Shown: positions 8,078-16,838 of the stretch, one piece after another
Layout: every line of letters begins with the position of its first letter
Numbering within the stretch: position 1 is the first letter of the stretch
Assembly (NCBI GenBank): GCA_945948185.1
Contig: CAMFAL010000009.1
Coordinates: forward strand, 1-38,111
DNA length: 38,111 nt
DNA from: an uncultured Clostridia bacterium
Lineage (GTDB): Bacteria; Bacillota; Clostridia; Oscillospirales; Oscillospiraceae
Direction of reading: 5' to 3'
The notes under the pieces: model-generated
Database searches by the model: none
Told to the model about the DNA's origin: nothing
Seen by the model: the letters and a program-made list of their open reading frames with translations, nothing else
Position numbers and translations under genes: made by a program

Positions 8078-10267
8078 TTATTCCTCGGGGGTCTCCGTGA
8101 TATCGTCAGCCGGTTTCACCGGCGCTTCCTCCGCGGGCGTTTCCGAAGGCTCGGAGGGAGCCTCCGGGGCCTCAATCTTCTGGGAGATCATGTGGACCTT
8201 CTTGGCAGGTGCCTCGATGACCTCCGGCTGGGAGGGGCGGAAGCCCTTTTCCTCCCGGGCACGGGTAGAGGCGTAGGCATCCTCCACCAGCTCGGGGTCC
8301 CGGCCCTCGATGATAGCAACCATCTCGGCGCCGGTGATGGTTTCCTTCTCCAACAGGTAGGCCACCACTTTGTCCATGTCCTCCCGGTTCTCCTTCAGAA
8401 TCTCCACAGCGGTCTGGTAGCACTTGTCCAGGATTTCCTTCACCGCCTGGTCCATGCGGGCGGCGGTGTCCTGGGCACAGTCCATGCCGTAGCCGCCGTC
8501 CAGATACTGGTTGCGGCGGGAGGCCAGGGCCATCATACCGAACTCGTCGCTCATACCGAACATGGCCACCATGTTCCGGGCCACGTTGGTGGCGTCCTGG
8601 ATGTCCTGGGAGGCACCGTTGGTCATGGTGTTCATCACCACTTCCTCGGCGGCCCGGCCACCCATGGAGACGGTGATCTTGGCCATCAGCTCGTCCTTCG
8701 TCCGCAGCTCCGTCTTGTCCTCCTCGGGCATCAGCAGGGTGTAGCCCAAAGCGCCCTGAGTGTGGGGAACAATGGTGATCTTCTGGACGGGCTCGCTGTT
8801 CTTCTGCTTGTAGGCCACCATGGCGTGACCCACTTCATGGTAGGCAACCAGCTTCTTCTCGAACTCGGTAAGGACGCTGCCCTTTTTCTCCGTGCCGGCG
8901 ATAACCAGCTCGAAGGCGGCCAGCAGGTCCTCCTGGGTCACCAGTTTGCGGCCCTTGCGGACGGCCCGCAGGGCGGCCTCGTTCACCAGGTTGGCAAGGT
9001 CAGCGCCCACGCAGCCGGCGGTGGCGAGGGCCACCTTCTTGAGGTTCACGTCCTCTGCCAGCTTGATGTTGCGGGTGTGAACCTGAAGGGTGGCGAGGCG
9101 GCCAGCCAGGTTGGGACGGTCGATGATGATGCGGCGGTCAAACCGGCCGGGACGGAGCAATGCCTGGTCCAGCACCTCCGGACGGTTGGTGGCAGCCAGG
9201 AGAATGATGCCCTTGGTGGGGTCAAAGCCGTCCATCTCCGCCAGGAGCTGGTTCAGGGTCTGCTCCCGCTCGTCATTGCCGCCCATGCGGTTATCGCGGG
9301 ACTTACCGATGGTGTCGATCTCGTCGATGAACACGATGCAGGGGGCAACTTTGGAGGCTTCTTTGAACAGGTCGCGGACACGGCTGGCGCCCACGCCTAC
9401 GAACATCTCCACGAAGTCGGAGCCGCTGATGGAGAAGAAGGGCACGTTGGCCTCGCCGGCCACGGCCTTTGCCAGCAGCGTCTTACCGGTGCCCGGAGGG
9501 CCAACCAGCAGGGCACCTTTGGGCAGCTTGGCACCGATCTCGGTGTACTTGCCGGGATTGTGCAGAAAGTCGATGATTTCCGTCAGGGATTCCTTGGCCT
9601 CGTCCTGGCCCGCCACGTCGGCGAAGGTGACGCCGGTGGACTTCTCCATATACACCTTGGCGTTGGCCTTGCCCACGCCGCCGATACCGCCGATGCCGCC
9701 CATGCCGCCTTTCTTGGCGGCGATGTTCATCACCAGCAGCATAACTGCCATGATGATGAAGAAGGGGGCCATATTAATCAGGAGCATCATCATGATGCCC
9801 ATGGGAGCCTTGTAATCCTCGTTGATGTCATAGACACCGTGCTCGTTCAAAAAGGCCACAATGGCGTCATTGGACTGGACCTTCACCGTGAAGAACTGCA
9901 GGGAGACGGGGACGCTGCCCATTTTATCGGAGGTGTAGACGGGATTGCCCTTTTCGTCGGTGCCCTTGGTGTACACAGTGCCGTCCGGCGCGGTGTAGAC
10001 GTAACCGTCCACAGGGGTGATGAGCAGGATTTCCTCCTCGTTGTCGAAGTCCACAGACTGGACGTCGCCGGCAATGACCATCTGCTGGAAGTCGCCGTAC
10101 TCCAGCGTCACGGAGGAGGCCCGGTGCCCGGCACTGTTCATATAGCTGGTGGCGTAGCTGACGATGATGGTCAGCAGCAGCGCCCAGCTGATGAGAGACA
10201 GCAGGCCCCGCCAGTTGCTGTTTTTCCCGCCGTTGGGGCGGGAGTTCTTTTTGTTGTTTTGATCCAT
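8078..10267 (-). CDS. FtsH, membrane-anchored ATP-dependent zinc metalloprotease
   Basis: A 729-residue protein with full FtsH architecture. One membrane helix near 20-42, an extracytoplasmic segment to about 155, a second helix (156-182) and a Gly-rich linker lead to the AAA+ domain with Walker A GPPGTGKT (256-263), Walker B VFIDEID (312-318) and second region of homology ending [10 protein letters not shown]. The protease zinc motif HEVGH is at 477-481. The tail beyond about 660 is acidic, Pro/Glu-rich and probably disordered; it makes the protein longer than the usual 600-650. FtsH forms hexamers that degrade misassembled membrane proteins and short-lived regulators. It is divergent from rlmB and has its own promoter. 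Confidence 0.98.
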   Translation of the reverse strand: MDQNNKKNSRPNGGKNSNWRGLLSLISWALLLTIIVSYATSYMNSAGHRASSVTLEYGDFQQMVIAGDVQSVDFDNEEEILLITPVDGYVYTAPDGTVYTKGTDEKGNPVYTSDKMGSVPVSLQFFTVKVQSNDAIVAFLNEHGVYDINEDYKAPMGIMMMLLINMAPFFIIMAVMLLVMNIAAKKGGMGGIGGIGGVGKANAKVYMEKSTGVTFADVAGQDEAKESLTEIIDFLHNPGKYTEIGAKLPKGALLVGPPGTGKTLLAKAVAGEANVPFFSISGSDFVEMFVGVGASRVRDLFKEASKVAPCIVFIDEIDTIGKSRDNRMGGNDEREQTLNQLLAEMDGFDPTKGIILLAATNRPEVLDQALLRPGRFDRRIIIDRPNLAGRLATLQVHTRNIKLAEDVNLKKVALATAGCVGADLANLVNEAALRAVRKGRKLVTQEDLLAAFELVIAGTEKKGSVLTEFEKKLVAYHEVGHAMVAYKQKNSEPVQKITIVPHTQGALGYTLLMPEEDKTELRTKDELMAKITVSMGGRAAEEVVMNTMTNGASQDIQDATNVARNMVAMFGMSDEFGMMALASRRNQYLDGGYGMDCAQDTAARMDQAVKEILDKCYQTAVEILKENREDMDKVVAYLLEKETITGAEMVAIIEGRDPELVEDAYASTRAREEKGFRPSQPEVIEAPAKKVHMISQKIEAPEAPSEPSETPAEEAPVKPADDITETPEE

Positions 10268-10308
10268 ATATCAGGAACTCCTTTCGAAGAAGCAAAAAAC
10301 TGAAACAT

Positions 10309-10337
10309 AATATACCATAAACCCGGAAAAGGGGCAA
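10309..10337 (-). promoter_or_regulatory. ftsH promoter
   Basis: Leftward: TTGCCC (10332-10337), 17 bp, TATATT (10309-10314). About 40 bases separate it from the start codon. Confidence 0.6.
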
Positions 10338-10380
10338 GGCGCGGGGGTCCTTTTTTCGTGAAGTTTCTGTAAATTCATAC

Positions 10381-10409
10381 TTTATTGTATCCCGCCGGTA
10401 TGGTATACT
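10381..10409 (+). promoter_or_regulatory. Candidate rlmB promoter
   Basis: A strong TATACT -10 (10404-10409) with a weak TTTATT -35 (10381-10386) at 17 bp. Distance to the rlmB start is 42 bases. Confidence 0.5.
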
Positions 10410-10451
10410 AACTTCTGAATGCAACAATATTCTGTATGAGAGGAAAAAAGT

Positions 10452-11219
10452 ATGGACGAACAGAAGAAAAACGCATTGACCGCCGAGGCTGACGGCGTGA
10501 TCGAAGGCCGCAACGCTGTCATCGAGGCCCTGCGGGCGGGGGAGACCATTGATAAAATTTATATTCTGAAAGGCGAGACCGACAAGACCCTGGGGCATAT
10601 TGCCTCCAAGGCCCGGGCTGCCGGCATCGTGGTGGTGGACGCCGACCGGCGGAAGCTGGACAACATGAGCCGCACCCGCGCTCACCAGGGCGTCATCGCT
10701 CTGGCGGCAGTGCGGGAGTATGTCGCCGTGGAGAGCATCCTGGAGGGCGCTGCCGCCAAGGGGGAGAATCCCCTGCTGGTGATCTGTGACGAAATTTCAG
10801 ACCCCCACAACCTGGGCGCCATCATCCGTACCGCTGAATGCGCCGGCGCCCACGGCGTGGTGATCCCCAAGCGCCGCAGCGCGGGTCTCACCGCCGTGGT
10901 GGCAAAGACCTCCGCCGGCGCGGTGGCCCACATGCCCGTGGCCCGGGTGCCCAATATCCCGGCCCTGCTGAAGGATCTGAAGAAGCAGGGCGTGTGGGTG
11001 TTCGGCACGGCGGCTGACGGCACCACAAACCTGTACGACGCCGATCTGAAGGGCCCTGCCGCCATTGTCATTGGCAGCGAGGGCGACGGCATGACCCGCC
11101 TGGCCGCCGAGAACTGTGATTTCCTGGTCAGTATCCCCATGCGGGGCCGGCTGAATTCCCTGAATGCCTCCGCCGCCGCGGCCATCCTGCTGTACGAGGC
11201 GGTCCGCCAGCGGGGATGA
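10452..11219 (+). CDS. 23S rRNA (guanosine-2'-O-)-methyltransferase, TrmH/SpoU family
   Basis: A 255-residue SPOUT methyltransferase. A small RNA-binding domain (about 14-90, IEGRNAVIEAL to RAHQGVIAL) resembles the L30-like N-terminus of RlmB. The catalytic domain shows the three family motifs: DPHNLGAIIRTAECAGA (118-134) with the conserved Asn and Arg, VIGSEGDGM (206-214), and IPMRGRLNSLNASAAAAI (228-245), which belong to the knotted S-adenosylmethionine site. RlmB methylates a 23S rRNA guanosine in the peptidyl-transferase region; relatives modify other positions, so the exact target is inferred. The downstream membrane protein begins 40 bases later and is probably co-transcribed. Confidence 0.93.
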   Translation: MDEQKKNALTAEADGVIEGRNAVIEALRAGETIDKIYILKGETDKTLGHIASKARAAGIVVVDADRRKLDNMSRTRAHQGVIALAAVREYVAVESILEGAAAKGENPLLVICDEISDPHNLGAIIRTAECAGAHGVVIPKRRSAGLTAVVAKTSAGAVAHMPVARVPNIPALLKDLKKQGVWVFGTAADGTTNLYDADLKGPAAIVIGSEGDGMTRLAAENCDFLVSIPMRGRLNSLNASAAAAILLYEAVRQRG

Positions 11220-11259
11220 TTTGTGAAGGACCGGGTACCGAGCCAAAGAGGAGCTGCGC

Positions 11260-13338
11260 ATGTCTGAACATCAGGAAACAACCAAATATGACGCGCCGCT
11301 GACGGATGTTCCCCCTCTGGTGGAGGACTTCTCTCTGGAGGAGATCCTGGCGGAATACGGCGGCAGCCGGGAGCAGAAGATCATGGAGGACGTGGAGCAG
11401 GCGGTCCGGGAGGCGGAGCCGTCCCTGGAACCGGAGGAGCCTCCTGTCCAGCCGTCCCGGCGAACTTCGCCCAAAAAGCCGGAGAAGGAGCCTGCCCCCC
11501 AGGCGCTGCCCCCGGAACCGAAGCCACAGCCGGAGGCCATTCCCGAATCTCCCCGGCCCATTTCTCTGGAAGAGGTGGTGGGCAGCACCGTGGACGCGGT
11601 GATGGAGGAGAACGCGAAGCCGCTGCTGAAGTCCCGCCGGGGCCTGTTCTCCCGGCGGAAGCTGGAGGAGACGGAGGAACTGTACGAAAGTCCCGCCCCG
11701 GAGCCGGAACCGGAGATCGAACCCATCGGCCCGGAGCTGGAGCCCTTTGAAGCGGCGGAGGACTACCGGGCGGAGTACCGGAGCCGCAAGGGAGGGTTGC
11801 TGCCCGCCTTGCTGACGGCCCTGGTCCCCGTGGTTCTCATGGGAGTGGAGCAGTATGGCCTGGTCATCCCCATGTGGACGGGGGATTTCCGGTTCCAGAG
11901 TATTATTTTGATGGCCTGCCTGGCTGTCACGGCGCTGCTGTGCCGCCAGGTGATTGTCAAGGGTATTATCATGCTGCGTCGGAAGCACTGCGTCAGCGAA
12001 CTGCTGATCTCCCTGTCTGTCCTGTCGGCCCTGGCGGATTGCGGGGCCTGCCTGCTGCTGCCGGACCGGAGTCTGGTGCCGCCCTACGGCGCCGTGGCCT
12101 GCCTGGCCCTCGTGTTTGCCCAGTGGGGCATCAGCCGGGAGAGCCGCGGGCTCTATGACACCTTCCGCACGGCCTCCCTGGACGATGAGCCGCCCTATCT
12201 GGTGACGGACACGGACCAGGGCGCCTGCAAGCAGCGTGGCTCCGTTCCAGGGTTCTACACCACGGCCATGCGGGAGAATGGGGCGGTCCTGTGGCAGACG
12301 GCGCTGCTGCCGGTGGTGCTGGTGGCTTCCATCGTATTCGCGGGTCTCAGCTCACTGGGCCAGGGGCGGGGGAGTGACTTCCTGCTGAACTGGTCCGCCA
12401 TTCTGGCAGCAGGAGCCACCTTCTCACTGCCTCTATGTTGGGGACTTCCCTTCTCTAAACTGGCCCGCCATCTGCAGAAGGCAGGCTGTGCCGTGGCCGG
12501 CTGGTCCGGCGCGGAGAAGATCAGTCGCCGCAGGGCCATGATCGTCACGGACGCGGACCTGTTTCCACCGGGAACCATTCAGCTCAACGGCATCAAGATC
12601 TACGGCGAGGAGCGGCAGAAGGTCATGGCCTACGCCGCCACCATGGCCCGCTATGCGGGCTGCGGTCTGGAGCGGCTGTTCGACGGTCTCCTGCGGAGCG
12701 AGCTGGGCCGGTATGAGGAGGCCGACGATTTCAGCTTTTACGAGGAGGGCGGCTGGTCCGCCAGCATCCACGGGGAGTCTGTACTGCTGGGGACTGTCTC
12801 CTTCATGCGGAAGATGGATGTGCGCATCCCTGGAGATATCAAGCTGAAGACCGGCGTCTTTCTGGCGGTGGACCGCCATCTGGTGGCCGTGTTTGCGGTG
12901 AAGTACAACCCAGCGGAAAATGTGGATTTCGCCCTGCGGATCATGCGCTGCACCCATATCACCCCCATTCTGGCCTCCCGAGACCCCAACATTACCCCGG
13001 CCCTTCTGAAGCGGAAGTTCCACAAGGGTGTGCGGGTGGAGTATCCGGACCTGACCACCCGGGTGGCCCTCAGCGAGGCGGAGCACGACCGGGACCTGCC
13101 CCGGGCTTTGCTGTTCCGGGAGGGTCTGCTGCCCTATGCGGAGATTGTGGTGGGCAGCCGTAGGCTGTGTGCGGCGGTCCGGCGGTCCGCGGTATTCGGA
13201 CTGCTGGGCAGCATCGTAGGGACCCTGCTGGTCTTTTATATGGTGTTCCAGGCGGCCTACGGACTGCTGACGCCTCTGCTGTTGGAGGTGTTTTTGCTGC
13301 TGTGGACCCTGCCGGTGCTGATTCTTTCCGGGAATTAG
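11260..13338 (+). CDS. P1B-type ATPase-like membrane protein lacking catalytic motifs
   Basis: A 692-residue protein. Residues 1-170 are cytoplasmic, acidic and Pro/Glu-rich. Hydrophobic pairs follow near 178-205, 211-238, 245-267, 273-290, then 337-366 and 374-405, a soluble block (about 405-635), and a last pair near 639-690. This 4+2+2 pattern with a soluble block before the final pair is P1B ATPase topology. The soluble part also follows the family order: where CPC...DKTGT is expected there is LCWGLPF and, at 429-439, VTDADLFPPGT; HGESVLLG (504-511) sits like the GxxVLxG of the N domain; LASRDPN (571-577) replaces TGDN. The actuator loop is only about 50 residues and has no TGE. It therefore cannot be a conventional pump. 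Role unknown; sensor, scaffold or regulatory partner are guesses. Confidence 0.8.
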   Translation: MSEHQETTKYDAPLTDVPPLVEDFSLEEILAEYGGSREQKIMEDVEQAVREAEPSLEPEEPPVQPSRRTSPKKPEKEPAPQALPPEPKPQPEAIPESPRPISLEEVVGSTVDAVMEENAKPLLKSRRGLFSRRKLEETEELYESPAPEPEPEIEPIGPELEPFEAAEDYRAEYRSRKGGLLPALLTALVPVVLMGVEQYGLVIPMWTGDFRFQSIILMACLAVTALLCRQVIVKGIIMLRRKHCVSELLISLSVLSALADCGACLLLPDRSLVPPYGAVACLALVFAQWGISRESRGLYDTFRTASLDDEPPYLVTDTDQGACKQRGSVPGFYTTAMRENGAVLWQTALLPVVLVASIVFAGLSSLGQGRGSDFLLNWSAILAAGATFSLPLCWGLPFSKLARHLQKAGCAVAGWSGAEKISRRRAMIVTDADLFPPGTIQLNGIKIYGEERQKVMAYAATMARYAGCGLERLFDGLLRSELGRYEEADDFSFYEEGGWSASIHGESVLLGTVSFMRKMDVRIPGDIKLKTGVFLAVDRHLVAVFAVKYNPAENVDFALRIMRCTHITPILASRDPNITPALLKRKFHKGVRVEYPDLTTRVALSEAEHDRDLPRALLFREGLLPYAEIVVGSRRLCAAVRRSAVFGLLGSIVGTLLVFYMVFQAAYGLLTPLLLEVFLLLWTLPVLILSGN

Positions 13339-13349
13339 AAATCAAAAAT

Positions 13350-13422
13350 CAGGAATCGGAAATCAGGAAACTGAGGTGTGCGGAAGCCTCCTCTATTCAT
13401 GATTTCAGATTCCTGTTTTTTT
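13350..13422 (+). terminator. Terminator after the ATPase-like gene
   Basis: CAGGAATC-G-GAAATCA (13350-13365) pairs with TGATTTC-A-GATTCCTG (13400-13415), one mismatch, followed by seven T residues (13416-13422). Inner GAGG/CCTC arms extend the structure. Confidence 0.8.
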
Positions 13423-13468
13423 GCGTACTTGTTAAAAATTTAAAGAGTTTTTTCTACCTCCTGCCCAA

Positions 13469-13531
13469 AATGTAGAACCTGCCAAAATTTGTGTTGTATT
13501 GCCACTGGAAATGTTGTATACTTTCTACATT
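13469..13531 (+). promoter_or_regulatory. Promoter of EF-G-like gene with flanking inverted repeat
   Basis: TTGTAT (13494-13499), 17 bp, TATACT (13517-13522). The promoter is bracketed by AATGTAGAA (13469-13477) and its complement TTCTACATT (13523-13531); another TTCTAC occurs at 13452-13457. The arms sit upstream of -35 and at the start of the transcript, where operator half-sites could act, but the spacing is unusual. The transcript leader is about 80 bases. Confidence 0.6.
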
Positions 13532-13610
13532 AGGACTTTTGACACCCGTCAATTCCCAATCGCGGCCTCTGTGCCGTGTCGACAGCACAACATAAGGAGT
13601 GGAATAAACA

Positions 13611-15686
13611 ATGAGCTATTCAGTACAGAACATCCGCAACGTCTGCCTGCTGGGCCACAGCGGCAGTGGTAAGACCGCCCTGACGGAGAGCCTGCTTTAT
13701 ATGACCGGCGCCATCGACCGCATGGGCCGTGTGGCGGACGGCAACACCGTCTGCGATTATGATCCCGAGGAGACCAAGCGCCAGATTTCTCTGAGCACCG
13801 CCGTCGCTCCCCTGGAGTTCACAGGCTGCCGCATCAACGTGCTGGATACCCCGGGCGCTTTTGATTTTTCCGGCGAGGTCATGGAGGCTCTGCGTGCCGC
13901 GGACGCCGCCATCATCGTCTGCTCCGCCAAGGACGGCATTTCCGTGGGCCTGGAGAAGGCCTGGAAATACTGCGAGGAGCGGAATATGCCCCGCTTTATC
14001 TATATTTCCAAGACCGACGAGGACAACTCCGACTACAACGCCACCTTCGAGGCCCTGCGTGCCAAGTACGGCAACAAGATCGCTCCCCTGGTGGTCCCCA
14101 TCTGGAACGAGGATAAGAAGGTCACCGGCATCATCGACGTGCTGAACAAGCGCGCCTATGAGATGCAGAACCTGAAGCGGGTGGAGATCGAGGTTCCCGA
14201 CGACAAGATGGACGTCATCACTGAGTTCAACGACGCTCTGAAGGAGTCCGTGGCCGAGACCAGCGAGGAGTTCATGGATAAGTTCTTCGGCGGCGAGGAC
14301 TTCACCTACGCCGAGATGATCCAGGGCCTGCGCCAGGGCGTCCGGGAGCTGAGCATGTTCCCCGTGCTGTGCGGCAGCGCCGTCAACTGCATGGGCAGCC
14401 TGATGCTGATGGACTACATCGTGGACCTGCTGCCCAACCCCATGGAGGGCAATTACCACAAGGCCACCCGTGCTGACGGCGAGACCGAGGAATTCGTGGT
14501 CTCCCCCGGCGGCGTACCTACCGCTTTCGTGTTCAAAACCGTCTCTGACCAGTACGGCAAGTACTCCTTCGTGAAGGTTCTCTCCGGTTCCATCACCCCC
14601 GATCTGTCCATGGTCAACGCCCGTACCGGCAGCACGGAGAAGCTGGGCCGCCTGTACACCATGCGCGGTAAGAAAACCACCGAGGTCAAGGAACTTGGCT
14701 GCGGTGACATCGGCGTCATCGCCAAGATGGACAAGGTCAAGACCGGCGATACCCTGTGCGACCCCCGTAAGGTGGTGGCTCTGAAGAATATCCCCTTCGC
14801 TGAGCCCTGCTACTCCGTGGCCATCGTGCCCAAGACCCGCGGCCAGGAGGATAAGATCGCCCAGGGCCTTGCCCGCCTGAACGAGGAGGATCCCTCCTTC
14901 TCCGTGGTCAACAACGCCGAGACCCACCAGATGGTCCTCTCCGGTGCCGGTGACATGCAGGTGGACGTGCTGGTCAGCAAGCTGAAGAGCCGCTTCAACG
15001 TGGAGGCGGAGCTGAAGCCTACCCGCGTTGCCTACCGTGAGAAGATCCGCAAGACCGTCCAGAAGCAGGGCCGTCATAAGAAGCAGACCGGCGGTTCCGG
15101 CCAGTTCGGTGACGTGTGGATCCGCTTCGAGCCCCAGATGGAGCAGGACGACATGATCTTCGCCGAGGAAGTTTTCGGCGGCTCCGTGCCCAAGAACTTC
15201 TTCCCCGCCGTGGAAAAGGGCCTGCGCGAGGCCTGCGTCCATGGTCCTCTGGCCGGCTACCCCGTAGTGAACCTGAAGGCCGTCCTGTACGATGGCTCCT
15301 ATCACCCCGTGGACTCCTCCGAAATCGCCTTTAAGACCGCCGCTCAGCTGGCTTACAAGGCCGCTCTGCCCGAGGCCAACCCCGTGCTGCTGGAGCCCGT
15401 GGGTGAGCTGAAGGTCACCGTGCCCGACAATTACATGGGCGACGTCATCGGCGATCTGAACAAGCGCCGCGGCCGCGTTATGGGCATGGATCCCACCGGC
15501 ACCGGCGACCAGGTCATCACCGCCGAGGTCCCCATGGGTGAGATGGGTAGCTATGCCATCGACCTGCGGGCTATGACCCAGTCCCGCGGCAGCTTCACCT
15601 TCCACTTCGTCCGCTACGAGGATTGTCCTCCCGCGGCCCAGGAGAAGGCCATTGCCGAGGCCAAGGCCCTGGCTGAGAAGGAATAA
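13611..15686 (+). CDS. EF-G-2-like translational GTPase
   Basis: A 691-residue protein with all five EF-G domains. G motifs: GHSGSGKT (15-22), DTPG (79-82), and SKTD (133-136) where classical EF-G has NKxD. The GHSGSGKT-LTE-LLY-TGA start and the PLEFTGCRINVLDTPGAFDF stretch match the EF-G-like/EF-G-2 subfamily (as in the Thermus EF-G-2) rather than the main elongation factor of the str operon. It stands alone, not beside rpsL, rpsG or tuf, which supports a paralogue. The subfamily role is unsettled: GTP-driven work on ribosomes is expected, a specific function cannot be given. Strong RBS AAGGAG precedes the start; codon use is highly biased, suggesting good expression. Confidence 0.88.
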   Translation: MSYSVQNIRNVCLLGHSGSGKTALTESLLYMTGAIDRMGRVADGNTVCDYDPEETKRQISLSTAVAPLEFTGCRINVLDTPGAFDFSGEVMEALRAADAAIIVCSAKDGISVGLEKAWKYCEERNMPRFIYISKTDEDNSDYNATFEALRAKYGNKIAPLVVPIWNEDKKVTGIIDVLNKRAYEMQNLKRVEIEVPDDKMDVITEFNDALKESVAETSEEFMDKFFGGEDFTYAEMIQGLRQGVRELSMFPVLCGSAVNCMGSLMLMDYIVDLLPNPMEGNYHKATRADGETEEFVVSPGGVPTAFVFKTVSDQYGKYSFVKVLSGSITPDLSMVNARTGSTEKLGRLYTMRGKKTTEVKELGCGDIGVIAKMDKVKTGDTLCDPRKVVALKNIPFAEPCYSVAIVPKTRGQEDKIAQGLARLNEEDPSFSVVNNAETHQMVLSGAGDMQVDVLVSKLKSRFNVEAELKPTRVAYREKIRKTVQKQGRHKKQTGGSGQFGDVWIRFEPQMEQDDMIFAEEVFGGSVPKNFFPAVEKGLREACVHGPLAGYPVVNLKAVLYDGSYHPVDSSEIAFKTAAQLAYKAALPEANPVLLEPVGELKVTVPDNYMGDVIGDLNKRRGRVMGMDPTGTGDQVITAEVPMGEMGSYAIDLRAMTQSRGSFTFHFVRYEDCPPAAQEKAIAEAKALAEKE

Positions 15687-15701
15687 GCCGTCAGATATGT
15701 C

Positions 15702-15734
15702 AGGCCGGGGAGCTTCTGTCTCCCCGGCCTTTTT
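15702..15734 (+). terminator. Terminator after EF-G-like gene
   Basis: AGGCCGGGGAG (15702-15712) pairs perfectly with CTCCCCGGCCT (15720-15730), followed by TTTT. Confidence 0.9.
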
Positions 15735-15767
15735 GAAATAAATTTCTGATATTGTTGCATAAGCAAC

Positions 15768-15796
15768 TGGCGTATATCAGAATATCCTGATATACT
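15768..15796 (+). promoter_or_regulatory. Rubrerythrin promoter overlapped by 9-6-9 palindrome
   Basis: The -10 is TATACT (15791-15796) with a poor -35 (TGGCGT, 15768-15773). A perfect inverted repeat GTATATCAG-N6-CTGATATAC (15772-15780 and 15787-15795) fills the spacer and enters the -10. A further half-site CTGATATTG lies at 15746-15754. The placement suggests a repressor site, plausibly redox- or metal-responsive given the downstream genes. It does not match the PerR box I know. Confidence 0.65.
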
Positions 15797-15871
15797 TATA
15801 CCATCCCAAAGGGGTAAACAAAGAATCAATCAAGATCATGATACATGATAAAAAACGAGGAGGAAATGATT

Positions 15872-16435
15872 ATGAAAAAGTGGGTTTGCCAGGTTTGCGG
15901 TTACGTTTGGGAAGGCGAGACTCCCCCCGAGAAGTGCCCCCAGTGCGGTGTTCCCGCCTCTAAGTTCACCGAGCAGAAGGGCGAGATGAGCTGGGCTGCC
16001 GAGCATGTTCTGGGCGTGGGCAAGTCCTTCGGTGCCGACGTGCCCGAGGAGGTTCAGAAGGAGATCATCGACGGCCTGAACGCCAACTTCATGGGCGAGT
16101 GCACCGAGGTCGGTATGTATCTGGCCATGGCCCGCGTTGCCCATCGTGAGGGCTATCCCGAGATCGGTGAGTACTGGCGCCGCGCCGCTCTGGAAGAGGC
16201 CGAGCACGCTGCCAAGTTCGCTGAGCTGCTGGGTGATGTCCTGACCGACTCCACCAAGAAGAATCTGGAGATGCGCGTCGAGGCCGAGAACGGCGCTACT
16301 CTGGGCAAGTTCGAGCTGGCCAAGCTGGCCAAGAAGTACAACCTGGACGCCATCCATGACACCGTTCACGAGATGGCCCGCGACGAGGCCCGCCACGGCA
16401 AGGCTTTCGCCGGCCTGCTGAAGCGCTACTTCTAA
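15872..16435 (+). CDS. Reverse rubrerythrin (rubredoxin domain first)
   Basis: A 187-residue non-haem iron peroxidase of anaerobes. Unlike classic rubrerythrin, the rubredoxin-like Fe(Cys)4 domain is at the N-terminus: Cys6-x-x-Cys9 and Cys22-x-x-Cys25. The four-helix bundle follows with diiron ligands in [10 protein letters not shown], the [11 protein letters not shown] helix, and the late [13 protein letters not shown] helix. It reduces hydrogen peroxide to water in the cytoplasm with electrons from rubredoxin or NAD(P)H:rubredoxin reductase. The start at 15872 is 8 bases after AGGAGG; ATG 15866, two codons earlier, is too close to the site. The rubredoxin gene follows by 24 bases, an evident redox pair. 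Heavily biased codons suggest high expression. Confidence 0.95.
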   Translation: MKKWVCQVCGYVWEGETPPEKCPQCGVPASKFTEQKGEMSWAAEHVLGVGKSFGADVPEEVQKEIIDGLNANFMGECTEVGMYLAMARVAHREGYPEIGEYWRRAALEEAEHAAKFAELLGDVLTDSTKKNLEMRVEAENGATLGKFELAKLAKKYNLDAIHDTVHEMARDEARHGKAFAGLLKRYF

Positions 16436-16459
16436 TTCAAATAACAGGAGGTACCTGCA

Positions 16460-16615
16460 ATGGATAAGTATGTATGCCCCTGCGGCTATGTCTATGATCC
16501 CGCTGTCGGCGATCCCGAGCACGGTGTTGCCCCCGGCACTCCTTGGGAGCAGGTTCCTGAGAGCTGGGTCTGCCCCATCTGCGAGATGGGAAAGGAAGTA
16601 TTTGAAAAAGAGTAA
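16460..16615 (+). CDS. Rubredoxin with shortened first Cys loop
   Basis: A 51-residue rubredoxin, start 16460 behind CAGGAGGTACC. The fold signature is clear: [20 protein letters not shown] in the middle and SWVCPIC near the C-terminus. The first metal loop reads Cys6-Pro-Cys8-Gly instead of Cys-x-x-Cys-Gly, one residue shorter than classic rubredoxin, and the second loop is followed by Glu rather than the usual Gly (CPICEMGK). The four Cys ligands are still present, so it should bind one iron, perhaps with altered geometry. It likely feeds electrons to the adjacent rubrerythrin. The shortened loop may be normal in this lineage; I cannot check. Confidence 0.92.
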   Translation: MDKYVCPCGYVYDPAVGDPEHGVAPGTPWEQVPESWVCPICEMGKEVFEKE

Positions 16616-16638
16616 ACCTGCCTGACTGCAAAATTTTG

Positions 16639-16672
16639 AAGAGGAGATCACGAAAGTGGTCTCCTCTTTTTT
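16639..16672 (+). terminator. Terminator of rubrerythrin operon
   Basis: GAGGAGATCAC (16641-16651), GAAA loop, GTGGTCTCCTC (16656-16666) with one G-U pair, then six T residues. Confidence 0.92.
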
Positions 16673-16742
16673 GCGTCCTTCGCCGGGTGGGGATAGGTAA
16701 AAAAGAAGATGTCTTCTTCACCGCCTGCCTCCTCTTTTGCCG

Positions 16743-16808
16743 TGTCTGCGTTACGCAGACAAAATCCCGGTCTTGGGGATGGCCAGTGTTTCCAGCTTGT
16801 AGTATGAT
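16743..16808 (+). promoter_or_regulatory. Candidate promoter and palindrome upstream of second XRE gene
   Basis: TGTCTGCG-TTA-CGCAGACA (16743-16761) is a perfect 8-3-8 palindrome. About 20 bases downstream TGGCCA (16780-16785), 17 bp and TATGAT (16803-16808) make a plausible promoter. The palindrome could be an autoregulatory operator or, less likely, a small hairpin. Confidence 0.5.
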
Positions 16809-16838
16809 AAGAGCAAGGATCGAGAGGAGCGTGAGGTC

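Noticed and set aside
8192-10303. A 703-codon rightward frame opposite ftsH
   Set aside because: Antisense shadow; its composition follows the ftsH codons and ftsH is unmistakable.
13620-15605. A 661-codon leftward frame opposite the EF-G-like gene
   Set aside because: Antisense shadow, rich in His/Gly/Leu with no domain.
16460-16615. Sequencing error removing a codon in rubredoxin
   Set aside because: The reading frame is intact on both sides and loss of exactly three bases is unlikely as an error; kept as a real variant.
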